Source: JBGPTF01 sp041490445 (GTDB taxonomy: Bacteria; Acidobacteriota; Terriglobia; Acidiferrales; UBA7541). From it: DNA of 64,000 bases. The notes under the pieces were generated by a model. That model worked only from the letters and a program-made list of their open reading frames with translations, did not search any database and was not told the DNA's origin. Positions 35,346 to 42,644 of this stretch are shown here, piece by piece. Numbering within the stretch: the stretch's first letter is position 1; every line of letters starts with the position of its first letter. Location of the stretch: the NCBI GenBank assembly GCA_041490445.1, contig JBGPTF010000003.1:124001-188000 (forward strand), read 5' to 3'. The translations under genes were made by a program, and so were the position numbers.

Positions 35346-35401
35346 TCGCTTGCCTCTACGAAGTCCCTATCGAGCGCCGACAGCCGACATGATATTCTGT
35401 C

Positions 35402-35407
35402 ATTATA
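35402..35407 (-). promoter_or_regulatory. -10 element (TATAAT) upstream of bioY
   Basis: A perfect TATAAT on the minus strand 57 bases before the bioY ATG. No acceptable -35 is seen at 16-18 bases and no TG extension. No BirA-type operator palindrome is visible. Confidence 0.4.
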
Positions 35408-35481
35408 CCTGAGCGGGCGCGCCTCGCGAAGGGATTGCCTCCCCAGGTTGGCCGTTGAGTTCCCTCAGCGCTGCAACCATC

Positions 35482-36378
35482 TTACGGGGTGGAGGCCAAC
35501 GGGTCATCGGTCGTGGAGAACTCCCCCTGATGGTCGGCGGCGTGGAGTTTGCCTTCGGCATCGAGGAAGAAGGAACGCTTACCCATCTTTCCATAGTCGA
35601 TGGGCGCGGCGGCGATTTCAAATCGGGGTTCACCGCCGTTCGGCGCGGGCAGGATTCGGTAGCGCAGCCGGTATCCCTTGTACGTGCCCGAGGCGAGATC
35701 TTTGGGGGTCAGATCGGCGGCTTCGGGAGAAACGCCGTCTTGCTCGGGTGGGCCCAATTGCGCGAGAGATTCGGGGAGCTTTTCGAATGTGTTGCGGTAC
35801 CTGGTGATGACGTTCGCGAGTTCGCGGAGCGTTTTCGCCATGGCATCCTCACGCGCCGCAAGATCCTCCTGAGCCCACTGTTTCGAAAGCTGCGGAATAT
35901 CGAACAGGAGGAGTCCGAGCGAGAGCAGCCGCCAACCGCCGCCTTCCCGCACGAGGCCGAATTCCGTGGCATTCCCGTCCACCACCTGGACGGGGATGGA
36001 AGCGAGGTTTTCATGGATGCGCTCAGCTCCGAAGCGGTATTCCACCGTTGCGCTGGATGATTCGCACCGCAATACGGGGTGATTCTGGGGATCGCTCGAA
36101 ACAAGCGGGCGGCCCGGGGCGTCAAGCAACGACAAGCGGCGAAGCAACGCCTTGCGTTGGTCGGCGGGGAGCTTTTCGAAAGCAGCCGAGTTGTAGGCGG
36201 TCAAATACTGTGCGAATTCGGCTTCGTTCTGCCGGCACGCGGCAATGAGCATCGAACTGAGCGCCGCCGAGGGGCTCACCTCTTGGCCTGCCTGCGCGCG
36301 CACCGCTGGCGGCGCAACGAGCGCAAGAACCAGCAGCAGGGTAATGAAAAAGGTCCCGCGATTTCGCGGATGTCTCAT
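35482..36378 (-). CDS. secreted protein with pseudopilin-like C-terminus, unknown function
   Basis: 298 aa with a signal peptide (GTFFITLLLVLALVAPPAVR, cleavage near VRAQA). The middle (about 60-160) contains VLRCESSSATVEYRFGAE and VREGGGWRLLSLGLLLFDIP, an NTF2-like ending. The C-terminal 120 residues (LRELANVITRYRNTFEKLPE, then GYRLRYRILP and SFFLDAEGKLHA) resemble the globular part of GspG-type pseudopilins without the N-terminal helix. The combination is not a family I can name. It lies 16 bp downstream of the receiver-domain gene. Confidence 0.65.
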   Translation of the reverse strand: MRHPRNRGTFFITLLLVLALVAPPAVRAQAGQEVSPSAALSSMLIAACRQNEAEFAQYLTAYNSAAFEKLPADQRKALLRRLSLLDAPGRPLVSSDPQNHPVLRCESSSATVEYRFGAERIHENLASIPVQVVDGNATEFGLVREGGGWRLLSLGLLLFDIPQLSKQWAQEDLAAREDAMAKTLRELANVITRYRNTFEKLPESLAQLGPPEQDGVSPEAADLTPKDLASGTYKGYRLRYRILPAPNGGEPRFEIAAAPIDYGKMGKRSFFLDAEGKLHAADHQGEFSTTDDPLASTP

Positions 36379-36394
36379 CGTGCTCCGACCAAGG

Positions 36395-36748
36395 CTACGA
36401 CTTCGCCGCGGAAAGAATGGTTGCCAGGCTCTGCGTGAATTTCGAGCGCGGCATCACCTCCCGCGCCCCTGCCGCGCGCGCCCGCTCCGCCAGCTCGACC
36501 TGTACGTGCGAAAGGTATGCGATGAGCGGCGTTTGCGATCCCGCGGCACGCAGGCGTTCGATGGCTTCGATCGCGCCCTGACTCGCATTCAAGTCCACTA
36601 TCACGAGCCGCGGGTTCGAGCGCGTCACTTCCTCCACAAGCGCATCGCCAGTGCTCACCGTTTTCAATTCCACGCCCACATGGCGCGCCGTTTCCGCCAA
36701 TTTCGCCTGAAAGAAAATGTCGTCGACCAGGGCCACAACCTGCGCCAT
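36395..36748 (-). CDS. stand-alone response-regulator receiver-like domain
   Basis: 117 aa. Receiver features: acidic pair in VVALVDDIFFQAK, phospho-acceptor region LVIVDLNASQG, a Ser/His after strand 4 in PLIAYLSHVQ, and a Lys near strand 5 in EVMPRSKF. There is no output domain, so it would act like CheY or be a degenerate receiver; the second acidic residue is VDD rather than the more usual VDDD/EDD. GGGAGG is 12 bases before the ATG. It diverges from the DinB gene and is followed by the secreted protein gene. Confidence 0.7.
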   Translation of the reverse strand: MAQVVALVDDIFFQAKLAETARHVGVELKTVSTGDALVEEVTRSNPRLVIVDLNASQGAIEAIERLRAAGSQTPLIAYLSHVQVELAERARAAGAREVMPRSKFTQSLATILSAAKS

Positions 36749-36874
36749 GCTGCGTTGCCTCCCGCGCTTTCAGGATGTACCACGCCGCGAGGCGAGGCAC
36801 AAGCCACTCGCGTTTCGACAAGGCAGCGCGAGTGCGGTATAAGATTGGATTCGAATTCTTCGGGGAGGGAAAGG

Positions 36875-37405
36875 ATGAATTCGGACAATCGAGAGTTCGC
36901 GTTGCCGGGCGTGGCCGTGCTCGAGCAGACGCCCATCATTCTGGAGAAAATTGTCTCGACGGCGAACGATGACCCGTTGCACTGGAAGCCTTCGATGGAG
37001 CGCTGGTCCATCGCCGAGGTGCTGGCGCATCTCGCCGAAGCGGAGGAGTTTGCCTTCCGTCAGCGCGTGAAGGCCATGATCGAACAGGATTCCCCGGTTC
37101 TCCCTTCCTACGATCAAAACGCCGCCTATGCCGCCGGGAAGTATGCGGGGCGCGCGCGAGAGCATCTGAAAAAATTCTGCCACGAGCGCGACCGCAGCCT
37201 CTCCCTGTTGCGCTATCTGCCGGCGGGGGTGGTGTCGCGCGCCGGCCGCCACGAAAGCATCGGTTCAATAACAGTTGGCCAGTTGATGAATGAATGGGCT
37301 TTTCACGATCTTGGCCACATCCGGCAGATTGCGGAGCTGTTGCGTTCCCGCGCATTCTTTCCGAATATGGGGCCGTTCCAGCGCTTCTATACCGTCAAGC
37401 CCTGA
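36875..37405 (+). CDS. DinB-family four-helix metalloprotein
   Basis: 176 aa from the ATG at 36875, with GGGAGGGAAAGG upstream; the frame extends far upstream through the divergent gene and is not used. DinB/YfiT pattern: WKPSMERWSIAEVLAHLAEAEEF with the first metal His and EWAFHDLGHIRQIAELL with the other two. Family members bind Zn or Ni and include bacillithiol and mycothiol transferases; the thiol partner here is unknown. The glutaredoxin-like gene starts 7 bp downstream. A TATAAG at 36838-36843 may be its -10. Confidence 0.83.
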   Translation: MNSDNREFALPGVAVLEQTPIILEKIVSTANDDPLHWKPSMERWSIAEVLAHLAEAEEFAFRQRVKAMIEQDSPVLPSYDQNAAYAAGKYAGRAREHLKKFCHERDRSLSLLRYLPAGVVSRAGRHESIGSITVGQLMNEWAFHDLGHIRQIAELLRSRAFFPNMGPFQRFYTVKP

Positions 37406-37411
37406 GCGCAA

Positions 37412-37891
37412 ATGCCTGGAGCAATGAAATCGATCGCCAAGCGCATCCTGCAATTGTTCGACGAACTCGAGCGCGAAACGATTGACCTGCATAGCTTCTT
37501 CGAATTGGCCGGCGGCAATGTGCCCGCCGACCGCGAAGCGGTGCTCGATGCGATCACGGAATTGACCACGCAGGGCCTTTTGCGGGTCGGTGCAGGCAGC
37601 GATTTCTACGAACGCACGGAAGAGGGCCGGCTCGCGCTCGCCGGGCCGCGCGACGTGACGCTTTATGCGCGCGCCGGTTGCCACTTGTGCGAAGAGGCAA
37701 AGGCAGAGTTGGCCGCTCCGTTGCGCGAATTCGGTGCCGCCCTGCGCGAAGTCGATATCGACTGCGATCCCGTTCTGTGCGAGCGCTACAAGAACGACGT
37801 GCCCGTCGTTTTTCTCGGTGCAAAGAAGATCGCGAAGCATCGGGTGGATCCAGCTGCCTTTCGCCGCCACCTCAAAGAATCTACCCGGTAA
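37412..37891 (+). CDS. winged-helix-like domain fused to a glutaredoxin-like domain
   Basis: 159 aa. Residues 1-78 look like a small winged helix (AKRILQLFDELERETIDLHS then VLDAITELTTQGLLRVG and FYERTEEGRLALAG). Residues 82-155 form a DUF836-type glutaredoxin fold with CHLC (Cys90, Cys93) in VTLYARAGCHLCEEAKAELA, and the cis-Pro region NDVPVVFLGAKK. The arrangement suggests a redox-responsive DNA-binding protein, but the N-terminal call is by eye and uncertain. It starts 7 bp after the DinB-family gene and 117 bp before a Fur-family regulator. Confidence 0.72.
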   Translation: MPGAMKSIAKRILQLFDELERETIDLHSFFELAGGNVPADREAVLDAITELTTQGLLRVGAGSDFYERTEEGRLALAGPRDVTLYARAGCHLCEEAKAELAAPLREFGAALREVDIDCDPVLCERYKNDVPVVFLGAKKIAKHRVDPAAFRRHLKESTR

Positions 37892-37986
37892 CTCGCCGCC
37901 CCCGCCGGTTGGCCACCCTGGAAATTTCTCTTGCGAACAAGAATCCACGTGGTAGGATGCGCCCCAGCGTTTTAAGTATCGCCCAA

Positions 37987-38001
37987 GGAACATTCTGTTC
38001 C
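37987..38001. promoter_or_regulatory. perfect inverted repeat at the fur-like gene start (candidate operator)
   Basis: GGAACA-TTC-TGTTCC, a 6-3-6 perfect inverted repeat, ends seven bases before the Fur-family ATG and overlaps where a ribosome site would be. Autoregulation by the encoded regulator is the obvious hypothesis. It differs from classical AT-rich Fur/PerR boxes. Confidence 0.5.
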
Positions 38002-38008
38002 GCCACAA

Positions 38009-38503
38009 ATGAAAGGCACTCGTCTGACGCCTTATCGCGTCGCTGTGTATGAAGCCTTGCGCGCGACGCGCTATCATCCAACCGCGGCGGAGGTGTTTCG
38101 CCTCGTCCGGCGGCGCCGGCCGGGTGTTGCGCATGCCACGATTTATAACGCGCTGAACTGGTTGAAGCAGAACGGCTTGATCCGGGAGTTGAAGTTCGGC
38201 GACGCCGCCAGCCGTTACGACCCCATCCTTACGCGCCACGATCACCTGCATTGCAACCACTGCGGCGCCCTGGTGGATTGTCAGGTGGACCTGCCGCGGA
38301 GTCTTTGGTCCCGCGCGGGGCGCCACATTAAGTTTCAGGTGCAATCGTATCGCGTGGAATTTGCAGGGTTCTGTGGCAACTGCGCTCGTACTTCTTCCGG
38401 CAGGAACGGTCAAAAGGCGATGATGATTCAGTCTTCCTGGCCGGATTTGGCGCCGACTGTTTCGTCGGGAACATCTCCGGGACGGCCCTTGACACGGTCA
38501 TAG
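38009..38503 (+). CDS. Fur-family metalloregulator (PerR-like)
   Basis: 164 aa. Winged helix: GTRLTPYRVAVYEALRATRY, HPTAAEVFRLVRRRRPGVAH, ATIYNALNWLKQNGLIREL. The dimer domain has RHDHLHCNHCGALVDC and FCGNC, the two CxxC pairs of the structural zinc site. The regulatory metal ligands His/Asp are partly visible (RYDPILTRHDHLHC). After FCGNC it continues ~36 unusual residues that overlap the convergent gene by 76 nt, so the true 3' end may be functionally shorter. The promoter-proximal inverted repeat suggests autoregulation. Iron, zinc or peroxide specificity cannot be assigned. Confidence 0.87.
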   Translation: MKGTRLTPYRVAVYEALRATRYHPTAAEVFRLVRRRRPGVAHATIYNALNWLKQNGLIRELKFGDAASRYDPILTRHDHLHCNHCGALVDCQVDLPRSLWSRAGRHIKFQVQSYRVEFAGFCGNCARTSSGRNGQKAMMIQSSWPDLAPTVSSGTSPGRPLTRS

Positions 38504-38868
38504 ACGCTGACGTGGCAGGTGGAGCCGAGGGCTTCGTTATAGTAGGTCGGCACGCCCAGAAATGTACGCAGTTCTTCATTGAAGCGGCGCAAGTTGGATA
38601 GGTCCTGAGCGGCGGCAGGAAACTTTCGGCCCTCGCTACTCAGCAGGAATTTCTGGTAGCCCGCATCCCATAGCCGCGTGAATTGACCCAGTTTCATCAC
38701 TGCGGGGAGTTCCGTCATCTGGTAGCGGCCATCGGGCATCTTGCGCAGTTCAGCGCCGCAGCCGTATTTTTCCAGACGGACCACCCCTCCCGTGCTGCGC
38801 ACCGTGAAGCCTTCCGACGCCAGGACTTCAATCTTGCCGGTATCGAACTTCTCCTCGACGTACCACAT
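38428..38868 (-). CDS. conserved hypothetical protein
   Basis: 146 aa, no recognised family. Basic/acidic mix with MWYVEEKFDTGKIEVLASEGF at the start, then LRKMPDGRYQMTELPAVMKLGQF and FLLSSEGRKFPAAAQDLSNLR; a Tyr/Trp-rich soluble protein without signal peptide or Cys motif. Its 3' end overlaps the convergent Fur-family gene by 76 nt. Codon use looks like that of its neighbours and the frame is long and unbroken, so it is taken as real. Confidence 0.6.
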   Translation of the reverse strand: MWYVEEKFDTGKIEVLASEGFTVRSTGGVVRLEKYGCGAELRKMPDGRYQMTELPAVMKLGQFTRLWDAGYQKFLLSSEGRKFPAAAQDLSNLRRFNEELRTFLGVPTYYNEALGSTCHVSVYDRVKGRPGDVPDETVGAKSGQED

Positions 38869-39169
38869 GGCAACTAGAGTACGGAGGGGGCAATCCTGTG
38901 TAAAGGCGAAAGTTCACGCGAGCAGAAAGGGAGGCGCTTTGGGATGAAAATCGGGCCGATTTGGTCCGATATCGGATTCGCCGTTCAACCCGCGATCGGT
39001 GCGTTTCGACCTCGTCTCCATGCCATTCCCTACCAACATGAGGGTCTTTCTGCTAAACTGCGTACTATAAGCTGAATACAGAGTGCCTCAGGTGCATCTA
39101 ATGCCTTGGGGCAGCCCGCCAGGTCGGGTTGCGACTTCACAGGTAATTGTGTTGGGGGAGCTGAGGGCA
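38869..39169. other. 301-bp intergenic region upstream of the cysteine cluster
   Basis: Contains the CCGAT palindromes at 38950-38999, a TACTATAAG -10-like sequence at 39063-39071 about 100 bases before the cysM GTG, and a long leader after it. No riboswitch class, ORF or tRNA is recognised. Confidence 0.5.
38950..38975. promoter_or_regulatory. tandem ATCGG/CCGAT palindromes (candidate operator)
   Basis: ATCGG-G-CCGAT (38950-38960) and CCGATATCGG (38966-38975) are two adjacent palindromes built from the same half-site; a fifth half-site, ATCGG, is at 38995-38999. It lies between the divergent 38428-38868 gene and cysM, 195-220 bases before the cysM start. Confidence 0.42.
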
Positions 39170-40138
39170 GTGAGCGCCGTTAAGAGCCCGGTGTTTTCCG
39201 AGTCGCCGCAGCACGTCCAGGCGCGCGGCGGAGAAAGTCTCCTCGAACGCGTGGGGAATACGCCTCTGCTGCGCCTCGAGCGGGCCGTGCACGGCTTTCC
39301 AAACATTGAATTCTACGCCAAGGCGGAGTGGCTCAATCCAGGCGGCTCGGTGAAGGACCGTGCCGCGCTGCGCATGATCCGGGAAGGAGAGCGGAGCGGT
39401 GCGCTTAGCCCGGGGAAAATCTTGCTCGATGCGACGAGTGGAAACACCGGCATCGCCTACGCGATGATCGCCGCGGCGAAGGGTTACCGCGTGAAGTTGT
39501 GCCTGCCCGCGAGCGCGTCGGAGGAACGGAAACGCATCCTGAAGGCCTACGGCGTTGAACTGGTGATCACGCCTGGCGACGAAGGCTCCGACGGGGCAAT
39601 CCGCCGCGTTCGCGAAATCTACCAGGAGGCTCCGGACAAGTATTTTTATCCCGATCAGTACAGCAATCCCGCGAACTGGCAGGCCCACTACGACACCACA
39701 GCAATGGAGATATGGGCGCAGACGCGCGGGCGCGTCACCCATTTCGTGGCCGGGCTGGGCACCAGCGGAACCTTTGTCGGCACTTCGCGCCGCTTGAAGG
39801 AATGGAACCCTGCGCTTCGCGCGATCAGCGTCCAGCCGGACTCGGCGTTTCATGGCCTCGAAGGGTTGAAGCACATGCCCACGGCGATCGTCCCGGCGAT
39901 TTACGATCCCTCGGTGGCGGATGAAAATGTTCTCGTACGGACCGAGGACGCGCAAGAGCTTGTGCGGCGCCTCGCGCGCGAGGAAGGAATACTCGTCGGG
40001 GTCAGTTCGGGGGCGGCGCTGGCCGGCTGCCTGGCAGCGGCGCGCGAGATTCCGCGCGACGAGCCTGCAGTGATCGTCACCATCTTTCCGGATTCCGGCG
40101 ACAAGTATTTGAGCGAAAGATTCTGGGATGAAGACTGA
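39170..40138 (+). CDS. cysM: cysteine synthase, CysM type (thiocarboxylate-linked)
   Basis: 322 aa from the GTG at 39170, favoured by GAGG upstream; the frame extends 29 codons further without support. Fold-type II PLP enzyme: Lys62 in NPGGSVKDRAALRMI, phosphate-binding TSGNTG (89-94), GLGTSGTFVGTSRRLKE and the substrate loop GVSSGAALAG. It joins O-phosphoserine or O-acetylserine with a sulfur donor. Because the JAMM protease, sulfur-carrier and MoeB-rhodanese genes follow directly, it most resembles M. tuberculosis CysM, which takes sulfur from the CysO thiocarboxylate rather than free sulfide. Confidence 0.9.
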   Translation: MSAVKSPVFSESPQHVQARGGESLLERVGNTPLLRLERAVHGFPNIEFYAKAEWLNPGGSVKDRAALRMIREGERSGALSPGKILLDATSGNTGIAYAMIAAAKGYRVKLCLPASASEERKRILKAYGVELVITPGDEGSDGAIRRVREIYQEAPDKYFYPDQYSNPANWQAHYDTTAMEIWAQTRGRVTHFVAGLGTSGTFVGTSRRLKEWNPALRAISVQPDSAFHGLEGLKHMPTAIVPAIYDPSVADENVLVRTEDAQELVRRLAREEGILVGVSSGAALAGCLAAAREIPRDEPAVIVTIFPDSGDKYLSERFWDED

Positions 40139-40589
40139 CGGCTCGATGAGTCACGCGCTCAAGATCGCTGAAGACCTGGTGGGCCGCATCCGCGCCCATG
40201 CCGTGGAAACCTATCCGTACGAATGCTGCGGGGCGCTGCTGGGACGCGAGGGAGAGGAAGGTCGCGAGGTTTTGGAATTGGCGCCGCTCGAGAATCGCCG
40301 AATGGATTCACCGCGCAATCGTTTTTCCATCACGGCGGAAGACGTCCGGCTCGCGGAGAAGACCGCCCGCGAAAAAAACCTTGAATTGATCGGCTGGTAC
40401 CATTCGCATCCGGATTCCCCGGCGCGCCCGAGCGAATACGATCGCGAGCATGCCTGGCCATGGTACAGCTACATCATCGTGCGTTCGGAGGCTGGCGGCA
40501 CGCGGGAAATGACCTCGTGGCATCTCACGGACGATCGCACTTCGTACGAGCCGGAGACACTGGACGTCGCCGCGCGGGCCAGCGCCTGA
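40128..40589 (+). CDS. JAMM/MPN metallopeptidase (Mec-like)
   Basis: 153 aa. JAMM motif complete: Glu32 in YPYECCGALLG and His92-x-His94-x7-Ser102-x2-Asp105 in YHSHPDSPARPSEYD, binding one zinc. In M. tuberculosis Mec(+) releases cysteine from the CysO-Cys adduct; in Pseudomonas QbsD removes C-terminal residues after a diglycine. The start overlaps cysM by 11 bases (a second ATG at 40146 is possible), indicating coupled translation. The adjacent sulfur carrier ends GGR, so it may do both jobs. Confidence 0.92.
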   Translation: MKTDGSMSHALKIAEDLVGRIRAHAVETYPYECCGALLGREGEEGREVLELAPLENRRMDSPRNRFSITAEDVRLAEKTAREKNLELIGWYHSHPDSPARPSEYDREHAWPWYSYIIVRSEAGGTREMTSWHLTDDRTSYEPETLDVAARASA

Positions 40590-40648
40590 GCCCGGCGAAG
40601 AGATTTTGCATCGCGGGCTCCGCCCGCGACATTCGGAGGAGATTGCCC

Positions 40649-40927
40649 ATGGCAGTGAAAGTGATTATTCCGACGCCGCTGCGCCAATATGCCGGCAAGC
40701 AGGAAAGTGTCGCCGTGGACGCTGCGAGCGTCGGCGAAGCGCTGGCCGCGCTGACGTCGAAGTACGCCGAATTGCAGAAACATCTCTATGCCGACGACGG
40801 GCGTCTGCGCAGCTTCGTAAATGTGTACGTGAACGACGAAGACATCCGCTTCCTGGAGCGAGAGAAGACTTCCGTTCGCGAAGGCGATACGATCAGCATC
40901 GTGCCTTCGATTGCCGGTGGGCGCTGA
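40649..40927 (+). CDS. ThiS/MoaD-like sulfur carrier (CysO-like) ending Gly-Gly-Arg
   Basis: 92 aa from the ATG at 40649 with GGAGGA upstream. Beta-grasp pattern: VKVIIPTPLRQYAGKQES, helix VGEALAALTSKYAELQKHL, then YVNDEDIRFL and the C-terminal GDTISIVPSIAGGR. Sulfur carriers end in Gly-Gly, which the E1-like enzyme adenylates; here a single Arg codon separates GG from the TGA stop. The carrier would therefore need trimming before activation, presumably by the JAMM protease encoded 59 bp upstream. The neighbouring CysM and MoeB-rhodanese genes support a CysO role over MoaD or ThiS. Confidence 0.9.
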   Translation: MAVKVIIPTPLRQYAGKQESVAVDAASVGEALAALTSKYAELQKHLYADDGRLRSFVNVYVNDEDIRFLEREKTSVREGDTISIVPSIAGGR

Positions 40928-40945
40928 CGCGAGGAGAGATTCCTG

Positions 40946-42121
40946 ATGGCCGCGAAGACGGAAATTCCCACGGCTCAGCCAGCGCTGTCGAAAGAAGAGG
41001 TGCTGCGCTACAGCCGCCACCTGATCATGCCCGAGGTGGGCATGGAGGGGCAGCTCAAGCTGAAGCAGGCGCGGGTGCTCTTGATCGGCACCGGCGGGCT
41101 GGGCGCGCCTCTCGGCCTGTATCTGACGGCGGCCGGCGTGGGCCGCATCGGGCTGGTGGATTTCGACAAGGTGGACTTCACGAATCTGCAGCGGCAGGTG
41201 ACGTTCAGCACCAGCGACGTGGGCCGGCCGAAGATCGAAGCGGCAGTGGAGCGGCTCTCCGGCTTGAATCCGGAGATTCAGATCGAAACCTACGAGACGC
41301 GGCTGACCAGCGAGAACGCGCTCGATATTCTGCGCGAGTACGACGTCGTCGTGGACGGCACCGATAATTTCCCCACGCGCTACCTGGTGAACGACGCGTG
41401 CATGCTGCTCGGCAAGCCGAATGTCTACGGTTCGATTTTCCGCTTCGAAGGGCAGGCGACCATCTTCGGCTATCCCGGCGGACCCTGCTACCGCTGCCTC
41501 TACCCCGAGCCGCCCCCTCCGGGGCTGGTGCCCTCGTGCGCCGAAGGCGGCGTGCTGGGCGTGCTGCCGGGAATCGTCGGCGCCATCCAGGCGATGGAAA
41601 CGATCAAGCTGATTCTCGGGAAAGGTGAATTGCTGGTCGGGCGTCTGCTACAATTCGACGCGCTCGCGATGCGCTTCCGCGAATTCAAGCTGCGGAAGGA
41701 TCCCGCGTGCCCGCTCTGCGGAGAAAAGCGCACCGTGACCCGCTTGATCGATTACGCTGAATTCTGCGGGATTCGCGGGGAGGAGGCCCCAACGACGACT
41801 GTCAACATTCCGGAAATCACGCCGCGCGAGTTGAAAACGCGTCTCGACCGCGGCGACGATCTTTTCATTCTCGACGTGCGCGAGCCGCATGAGTATCAGA
41901 TTTGCAATCTGGGTGGCTACCTGATCCCGCTGGGAGAAGTTCCGAAGCGCGTGAGCGAGCTGGATAGTTCGCGCGAGATTGTCGCCCATTGCCGCAGCGG
42001 CAAACGCTCGGCCGACGCAGTGGAGTTCTTGCAAAAGGCCGGCTTCCGCAAGATCTGGAATCTGAAAGGTGGCATCCTGGCGTGGTCCGACGAGGTGGAC
42101 CCGCGCGTGCCGAAGTATTAG
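40946..42121 (+). CDS. MoeB/ThiF-family E1-like enzyme with C-terminal rhodanese domain
   Basis: 391 aa. Adenylation domain: nucleotide loop GTGGLGAPLG (48-57), Arg83 in NLQRQ, zinc CxxC pairs Cys181/184 and Cys255/258, and a Cys198 in VPSCAEGGVLG. Rhodanese domain from about 290 with active-site Cys349 in HCRSGKRSADAVEFL. It would adenylate the carrier's C-terminal glycine and transfer persulfide sulfur to give a thiocarboxylate, like MoeZ of actinobacteria. It starts 18 bp after the carrier gene. Confidence 0.94.
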   Translation: MAAKTEIPTAQPALSKEEVLRYSRHLIMPEVGMEGQLKLKQARVLLIGTGGLGAPLGLYLTAAGVGRIGLVDFDKVDFTNLQRQVTFSTSDVGRPKIEAAVERLSGLNPEIQIETYETRLTSENALDILREYDVVVDGTDNFPTRYLVNDACMLLGKPNVYGSIFRFEGQATIFGYPGGPCYRCLYPEPPPPGLVPSCAEGGVLGVLPGIVGAIQAMETIKLILGKGELLVGRLLQFDALAMRFREFKLRKDPACPLCGEKRTVTRLIDYAEFCGIRGEEAPTTTVNIPEITPRELKTRLDRGDDLFILDVREPHEYQICNLGGYLIPLGEVPKRVSELDSSREIVAHCRSGKRSADAVEFLQKAGFRKIWNLKGGILAWSDEVDPRVPKY

Positions 42122-42199
42122 CCCGCTGCGCGTGCTACAGATTAGTTTCTTGTCGACACCCTAACCCTAGCCGCGGAGACTCATAAACTGGAGGTTTCG

Positions 42200-42433
42200 A
42201 TGCCATCAACCAAGATTGTTCCGTCGAATAACGGTCCCCTTCGAATTGAGGGCGACTTCGAGATTGTGGATCCACAGGGAAAGGCATTCGGACTCGCCGG
42301 CCGCACGTCCATCTCGCTTTGCCGTTGCGGGCATTCCGAGAACAAACCATTCTGCGATGGCACGCACAAAAAGGTGGGTTTCAAGAGTGAAGTGCAGGCC
42401 CGCGATCTGCCTCCGCCTGCGCCGAAAGTGTAG
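42200..42433 (+). CDS. CDGSH iron-sulfur domain protein
   Basis: 77 aa. The motif LCRCGHSENKPFCDGTHKKVGF gives the 3Cys-1His ligand set (C-x-C-x9-C-x3-H) of a single CDGSH 2Fe-2S cluster, close to the mitoNEET type. Small bacterial versions are soluble and may transfer clusters or electrons. TGGAGG precedes the ATG by seven bases. It stands 78 bp downstream of the cysteine cluster and may be part of it, but no functional tie is known. Confidence 0.9.
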   Translation: MPSTKIVPSNNGPLRIEGDFEIVDPQGKAFGLAGRTSISLCRCGHSENKPFCDGTHKKVGFKSEVQARDLPPPAPKV

Positions 42434-42644
42434 CCTTCCCCTGCTCGCCAAGTGCGGTGAGCTTCTCCGTTTCCAGATGGGCACGTGGCGCATGGGACCG
42501 TCAAAGTGTGAGCATCCAACGCGCTAGCTCGTAACATTTTTTCCCAACGCTCCAATCGAAATACCTGAACACCACTCCGCATTCCTCGCAACGCTCATTT
42601 AAATCCTTTCCTTCCTTTTACTTACAGAACTACTGCGGAGGTGG

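Noticed and set aside
35402..35450. BirA-type operator before bioY
   Set aside because: No TTGTAAAC/GTTTACAA-like pair is present around the -10.
37987..38001. LexA/SOS box
   Set aside because: Gram-positive-type LexA sites are GAAC-N4-GTTC; here the spacing is five, and the neighbouring gene is a Fur-family regulator.
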